From: Gammaproteobacteria bacterium
GTDB taxonomy: Bacteria > Pseudomonadota > Gammaproteobacteria > JABABF01
NCBI GenBank assembly: GCA_014238345.1
Contig: JABABF010000250.1
Location: 1 to 9,637, forward strand
Reading direction: 5' to 3'
Length of the DNA stretch: 9,637 nt
Shown here: positions 6,300-9,637 of the stretch, one piece after another
How positions within the stretch are numbered: position 1 is the first letter of the stretch
How the letters are laid out: each line of letters begins with the position of its first letter
The notes under the pieces: model-generated
The model's database searches: none
The model's input: the letters and a program-made list of their open reading frames with translations, nothing else
Told to the model about the DNA's origin: nothing
Program-made: the position numbers and the translations under genes

Positions 6300-7616
6300 C
6301 TACGCCCGAGGCGCTTTGCTCGACAATGATTCCAGTAAGACCCCAAAGCGCTCCAGCGCCGCCGCCCGCTGTGTAGGGATATGCTCTGTGGGCCAGCCTG
6401 TCACTGGTTTCACATCGCGCAATACGGCGCGGGCGATGGTCTGCCGGTGTAGCTCATCGGCACCGTCGGCGATACGTAATGCCCGTGCTTGGCGATACAT
6501 TTCCTCAAGCGGTAGATCGGTGGAATAGCCGAGCGCCCCGTGCAACTGAATCGCTCGATCCAGCACTTGGTAGAGAATGCGCGGCACTTGGTATTTGACC
6601 ATAGCAATGTCCACACGCGATTCCCGTGCATCGACGTGATCCATGCGCCAAGCTGCATGCAGGGTCAGCAATCGTGCCATGGTAATTTCGCTGGCGGAAT
6701 CAGCCACCATATCCTGCACTCGTTGCATACTCCCCAGCGCCTGCCCGCGCAGCTGGCGCGAGGCGGCGCGTTCGCAGAGCATGTCATAAGCGCGCAGGCA
6801 CTGACCGATCATGCGCATGCCGTGGTGTATACGACCCCCGCTCAGGCGTTTCTGAGCCAAGAGAAAGCCTTCTCCAGGAGCGCCGATCATGTGGTCCAAT
6901 GGCACCCGACAGTTCTCAAAGCGCAGTTCGGTATGGCCGCCGATACGCCGCATCAATGCCCCATCTTCGTTGGCGTGTGCCATCGTGCCGACATCGCGCA
7001 TCAGGATGAGCCCAGGCGTGTTCCGTGGCACGACGACCATTGCCGCCCGCTGGTGCGGCGGTGCATCAGGGTCGCTGACCGCCATCACGAGCAGAAAATC
7101 GGCCACGCTGGCATTGGATGAGAACCACTTGTGCCCATCAAGGCACCACTGGTCGCCATCTCGACGACAGGTGGTGCGAATGGTAGTGGGGTCAGAGCCA
7201 GCAGTGTCCGGTTCAGTTAGGCAGAAACTACTGCGCAGCTCACCAGCCATCAACGGGTAGAGCCAACGTTTTTTTTGCTCTTCATTGGCTCCAACAGCCA
7301 GCAGTTCGGCATTGCCGGAGTCCGGTGCCTGATTGCCAAAGACCTCAGGCGCTAGCACCGAGCGCCCCAAGACTTCGTGCATCAATGCCAATGGCAGTTG
7401 CCCCATGCCTTGACCGCCGTATTCTGGTGGCAGGTGCGTTGCCCACAGACCCGCTGCTTTGACCTGTTCTTTTAATGGTGCTAGCAGGATATCCAGCTGG
7501 GGTTGATCCAAGTCGCCGGAGATCAGTTCCAAGGGAATGATGTCCGTGTCGACAAAGCACCGCATCCAATCCAATTGTTTTTGGAATGTGGGTTCTGTTG
7601 CAAAATCCCAGGCCAT
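6300..7616 (-). CDS. Acyl-CoA dehydrogenase family protein (ACAD10/11 / LvaC-like)
   Basis: A 438-residue soluble flavoenzyme with complete ACAD architecture. The N-terminal helical domain contains LPPEYGGQGMGQLPLALMHE (62-81). The FAD/substrate strand is FCLTEPDTAGSDPTTIRTT (131-149), then WCLDGHKWFSSNA (157-169). The C-terminal helical domain has RIHHGMRMIGQCLRAYD (262-278) and QLHGALGYSTDLPLEEMYR (357-375). The segment normally carrying the catalytic Glu ('YEGTSEIQ' in medium-chain enzymes) is ADGADELHR (383-391), so Asp384 stands in its place, as in ACAD10/11-type proteins. That argues against an ordinary straight-chain beta-oxidation enzyme. GGAG seven bases ahead supports the ATG. It is first in a unit with the kinase and the DUF7064/7065-like gene, and diverges from the aldehyde dehydrogenase. 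The ACAD family is certain; the substrate is not. Confidence 0.93.
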   Translation of the reverse strand: MAWDFATEPTFQKQLDWMRCFVDTDIIPLELISGDLDQPQLDILLAPLKEQVKAAGLWATHLPPEYGGQGMGQLPLALMHEVLGRSVLAPEVFGNQAPDSGNAELLAVGANEEQKKRWLYPLMAGELRSSFCLTEPDTAGSDPTTIRTTCRRDGDQWCLDGHKWFSSNASVADFLLVMAVSDPDAPPHQRAAMVVVPRNTPGLILMRDVGTMAHANEDGALMRRIGGHTELRFENCRVPLDHMIGAPGEGFLLAQKRLSGGRIHHGMRMIGQCLRAYDMLCERAASRQLRGQALGSMQRVQDMVADSASEITMARLLTLHAAWRMDHVDARESRVDIAMVKYQVPRILYQVLDRAIQLHGALGYSTDLPLEEMYRQARALRIADGADELHRQTIARAVLRDVKPVTGWPTEHIPTQRAAALERFGVLLESLSSKAPRA

Positions 7617-7860
7617 GATCCGTCTCCAGTTGCTACTCTGCTATCAGCTGCTATGGCTCGGCGATTGACCCGCTGGCACCTGTGGGGATTTCCGCCGTGG
7701 GGGTAGAGTCGCCACATCAAAGAGCAATGCGAGAGTTTTCTGACCTCATATAATAATGTGCTTGTTGAAAGAAGCGTTGCTGACATGCGATCTGAAGTTT
7801 GGGCATCATCCCATTCGTTAGATGCATGCCACCGCTAGAGATTGCCACGAGGAGCGAGAC
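7617..7860. promoter_or_regulatory. Divergent promoter region between dehydrogenase operon and ALDH gene
   Basis: These 244 bases must drive both the leftward dehydrogenase-kinase-DUF unit and the rightward aldehyde dehydrogenase. A perfect TATAAT lies at 7749-7754 on the + strand, about 107 bases before the ALDH ATG, but no good -35 stands 16-18 bases upstream. The same AT block read on the - strand contains TATTAT. I see no clear operator palindrome. Regulation by a shared factor is plausible from the layout but not visible in the sequence. Confidence 0.4.
7850..7854 (+). promoter_or_regulatory. Ribosome binding site of the aldehyde dehydrogenase
   Basis: AGGAG sits six bases before ATG 7861. 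It fixes the start there, not at an in-frame ATG 39 bases upstream (7822), which has no such site. Confidence 0.8.
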
Positions 7861-9411
7861 ATGGCCATTTTTGAATCCAAGGCAGACACGGGGACAGCAG
7901 ATTCTCGGGTGCTGAGCTTGCGTAGCCCAGTGACTACCGAGGTGATCGGTGAGATCGCCTGTGCATCTAAAGAGGAAGTTGACGCCGCTGTGCAACGTGC
8001 GCGCATCGCACAACCCAGCTGGGCGGCACTGAGCTTCCGCGAGCGCGCCAGCTACATGGAGCGTATGCTCGCTGTTGTACTCGACAAGCAGGATGACATC
8101 ATCGACCAAGTGGTCAGTGAAACCGGCAAGGCGCGCTCTGATGCCTACACGATGGAGGTGTTTTCGTCCTGCGACTCGCTGTGTTACTACGCCAAAAACG
8201 CCGCGAAAATGTTGAAACCACAGAAGCGGCGCGTCCACGGGGTGTTGGGCTTTATGAAGCGTTTGTACTGGGAGTTCCAGCCACTCGGGGTGGTTGGCAT
8301 CATCACGCCGTGGAACGGCCCATTTATTCTCGCGTTAAATCAGGGTTGTCAAGCGTTGATGGCGGGCAATACAGTGGTCGTCAAGGGCTCTGAGGTAACA
8401 CCGCACTCAACCAAGTTGGTCGAAACGCTGTTCCTTGAAGCTGGATTACCGCAGGATGTCTTCCAAGTGCTACTCGGGGACGGTCAGACAGGAGCCGCCT
8501 TGGTCGATGCCGATGTCAACAAGATATCGTTCACTGGCTCGGTGGCTACTGGCAAGAAGATCGGCGCCATCTGCGGTGGCCGTCTGTTGCCCTGTACGCT
8601 GGAACTGGGGGGCAAGGATGCGATGATTGTCTGTGCCGATGCCAATCTTGAGCGTGCTGCCCAAGGTGCCGTGGTCGGCTCTTGCATGAATACTGGACAC
8701 TACTGCTGTGGCACTGAGCGCATTTATGTTGTAGACAGTGTGTACGAGCGTTTCATGAAGTTATTGCAAGTCGGAGTGGAGAACTTGCGTCAGGATCCAG
8801 CACTGGGATACGACGAAGATGTCGGCGCTGTATTTTGGGATCAGCAGATGGACATTATTGAGCGCCATGTCAACACAGCGGTTGAGGCGGGAGCCAAGGT
8901 GTTGGTCGGCGGCAAGCGCAACGACGGGCAACAAGGCCTCTATTATCTGCCTACGCTGATAGTTGATGTGAACCACGACATGGAGATCATGCAACAGGAA
9001 ACTTTTGGTCCAATACTCTGCGTGATGAAAGTGCGCGATGAACAGGAGGCCATACAGCTGGCTAATGACTCTGATTACGGGCTCAGCGGCACGGTGTGGA
9101 CTGGCGATGACACCCGCGGGCTCGAGCTGGCCAAGCGCATGCATACCGGCAGTGTCTGTGTCAATGATATGACGGTTACTTATGGCATTCCCGCAGCGCC
9201 CTTTGGCGGGGTTAAAAACAGTGGTGTTGGCATGGTCAATGGCGAGGCTGGCCTGCGTGGCTATACCCAGCTAAAACCGATCATCTTTGATAAAAGCCCG
9301 AACAAGCCGATGCAGAGTGCTTTCCCGCGCAGTGTCAAGCAGATCGAAGACCTGCGCAAATTCTCCGAGATACTGTGGCGCAAGACACCGATTGGCAAAT
9401 GGCTATCCTGA
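7861..9411 (+). CDS. NAD(P)-dependent aldehyde dehydrogenase
   Basis: A 516-residue aldehyde dehydrogenase superfamily enzyme that oxidises an aldehyde to the carboxylate. Visible motifs: ITPWNGPF (148-155) for cofactor and substrate binding; VKGSE (174-178) with cofactor-binding Lys175, where Gly replaces the usual Pro; FTGSVATGKKI (224-234), the NAD loop; LELGGKDAMIV (247-257) with general base Glu248; NTGHYCCGTERIYV (277-290) with nucleophile Cys282; QETFGPI (379-385) with Glu380 contacting the nicotinamide ribose; and PFGGVKNSGVG (447-457). Two oddities are His280, where Gln is usual, and a second Cys283 beside the nucleophile. About 35 residues follow the usual family end; they are basic and finish in WRKTPIGKWLS. 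The enzyme is intact and probably active. Its divergence from the ACAD-kinase unit suggests it supplies the acid that becomes that pathway's CoA ester, which is inference. Confidence 0.92.
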   Translation: MAIFESKADTGTADSRVLSLRSPVTTEVIGEIACASKEEVDAAVQRARIAQPSWAALSFRERASYMERMLAVVLDKQDDIIDQVVSETGKARSDAYTMEVFSSCDSLCYYAKNAAKMLKPQKRRVHGVLGFMKRLYWEFQPLGVVGIITPWNGPFILALNQGCQALMAGNTVVVKGSEVTPHSTKLVETLFLEAGLPQDVFQVLLGDGQTGAALVDADVNKISFTGSVATGKKIGAICGGRLLPCTLELGGKDAMIVCADANLERAAQGAVVGSCMNTGHYCCGTERIYVVDSVYERFMKLLQVGVENLRQDPALGYDEDVGAVFWDQQMDIIERHVNTAVEAGAKVLVGGKRNDGQQGLYYLPTLIVDVNHDMEIMQQETFGPILCVMKVRDEQEAIQLANDSDYGLSGTVWTGDDTRGLELAKRMHTGSVCVNDMTVTYGIPAAPFGGVKNSGVGMVNGEAGLRGYTQLKPIIFDKSPNKPMQSAFPRSVKQIEDLRKFSEILWRKTPIGKWLS

Positions 9412-9560
9412 TTTGCTAGGATTCATTATTGCCTGAGGATCGCGCTGGCCTGTTGCCGATCTCTTGGCTAGGTAGTGTTTTTGTGCGCTATGCCGCCAAC
9501 TAGAGGTGTCCCAACGCAACCTGATTGATCATGCAGGAGGCGGAGGGGATGAATACCATT

Positions 9561-9637
9561 TTAGTCAGCGGCCAATGTAGCGAGAAAAATATCTCCGTAG
9601 CGCTCCAGTTTGTTCTTGCCAATGCCGGGAATGTCGG
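9561..9637 (-). CDS. recQ: C-terminus of a RecQ-type DNA helicase (HRDC domain), partial
   Basis: On the - strand the window ends inside a gene whose last 24 codons read DIPGIGKNKLERYGDIFLATL plus AAD and TAA (9561-9563). The pattern 'xxGxGxxKLExYGxxFLxxI' is the closing helix-turn of the HRDC domain at the end of bacterial RecQ helicases, which unwind DNA in RecF-pathway repair and fork rescue. HRDC also occurs in RNase D and a few other proteins, but the KLERYG wording is most typical of RecQ. Only the tail is visible, so the helicase core is inferred. It converges on the aldehyde dehydrogenase, with 149 bases between the two stops and no clear terminator. Confidence 0.7.
   Translation of the reverse strand, partial: DIPGIGKNKLERYGDIFLATLAAD

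Noticed and set aside
7822..7860. Upstream ATG for the aldehyde dehydrogenase
   Set aside because: The good AGGAG lies between this ATG and ATG 7861, and the extra 13 residues do not resemble the family.
9549..9637. Rightward open frame from ATG 9549 with a purine-rich AGGAGG stretch upstream, running off the edge
   Set aside because: It is antisense to the clear RecQ-type HRDC tail, and its translation matches nothing I know.

Overview
The window looks like chromosomal DNA of a proteobacterium, most likely a gammaproteobacterium. The evidence is the uppP and tsaB genes, an AlgP-like basic protein, a RecQ-type HRDC tail, moderately high GC and a fatty-acid/aldehyde catabolism cluster of the kind common in environmental and marine Gammaproteobacteria. 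The taxonomic placement is inference.

Layout, left to right. Positions 1-663 hold unrecognised, apparently broken coding sequence on the + strand. A reading frame enters from the left edge and stops at 178-180. After it, protein-like segments lie in successive different frames, and the last faintly resembles the C-terminal part of ImmA/IrrE peptidases. Positions 664-2229 hold uppP (lipid carrier recycling) and tsaB (tRNA t6A synthesis) as a tight two-gene unit on the - strand. Positions 2253-2791 look empty by ORF criteria, but they hold a decayed + strand mobA (molybdenum cofactor guanylyltransferase), still readable through at least four stops and one or more frameshifts. Positions 2844-3638 (-) encode an AlgP/histone-H1-like protein with three AT-hook motifs followed by a long basic helical region. 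Positions 3639-4036 carry no gene I can support.

The main functional block is 4037-9411. Three - strand genes run acyl-CoA dehydrogenase, APH-fold phosphotransferase, then a DUF7064/DUF7065-like protein. An aldehyde dehydrogenase is divergently transcribed from a shared 244-bp intergenic region. The kinase and dehydrogenase resemble, as separate proteins, the two halves of eukaryotic ACAD10/ACAD11, and they parallel LvaA/LvaC of levulinate catabolism. The dehydrogenase has Asp in place of the usual catalytic Glu. A plausible reading is a pathway that handles 4-hydroxyacyl-CoA by phosphorylation and elimination, with the ALDH making the carboxylic acid and the third gene an unknown substrate-handling protein. 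That pathway is inference.

Positions 9412-9560 show no gene or clear terminator. The right edge (9561-9637, -) is the C-terminus of a RecQ-type helicase.

Two decayed genes and a tsaB product lacking several hallmark residues suggest that the left third is under relaxed constraint, or that the assembly has local indel errors. The many independent stop codons in mobA favour real decay there.
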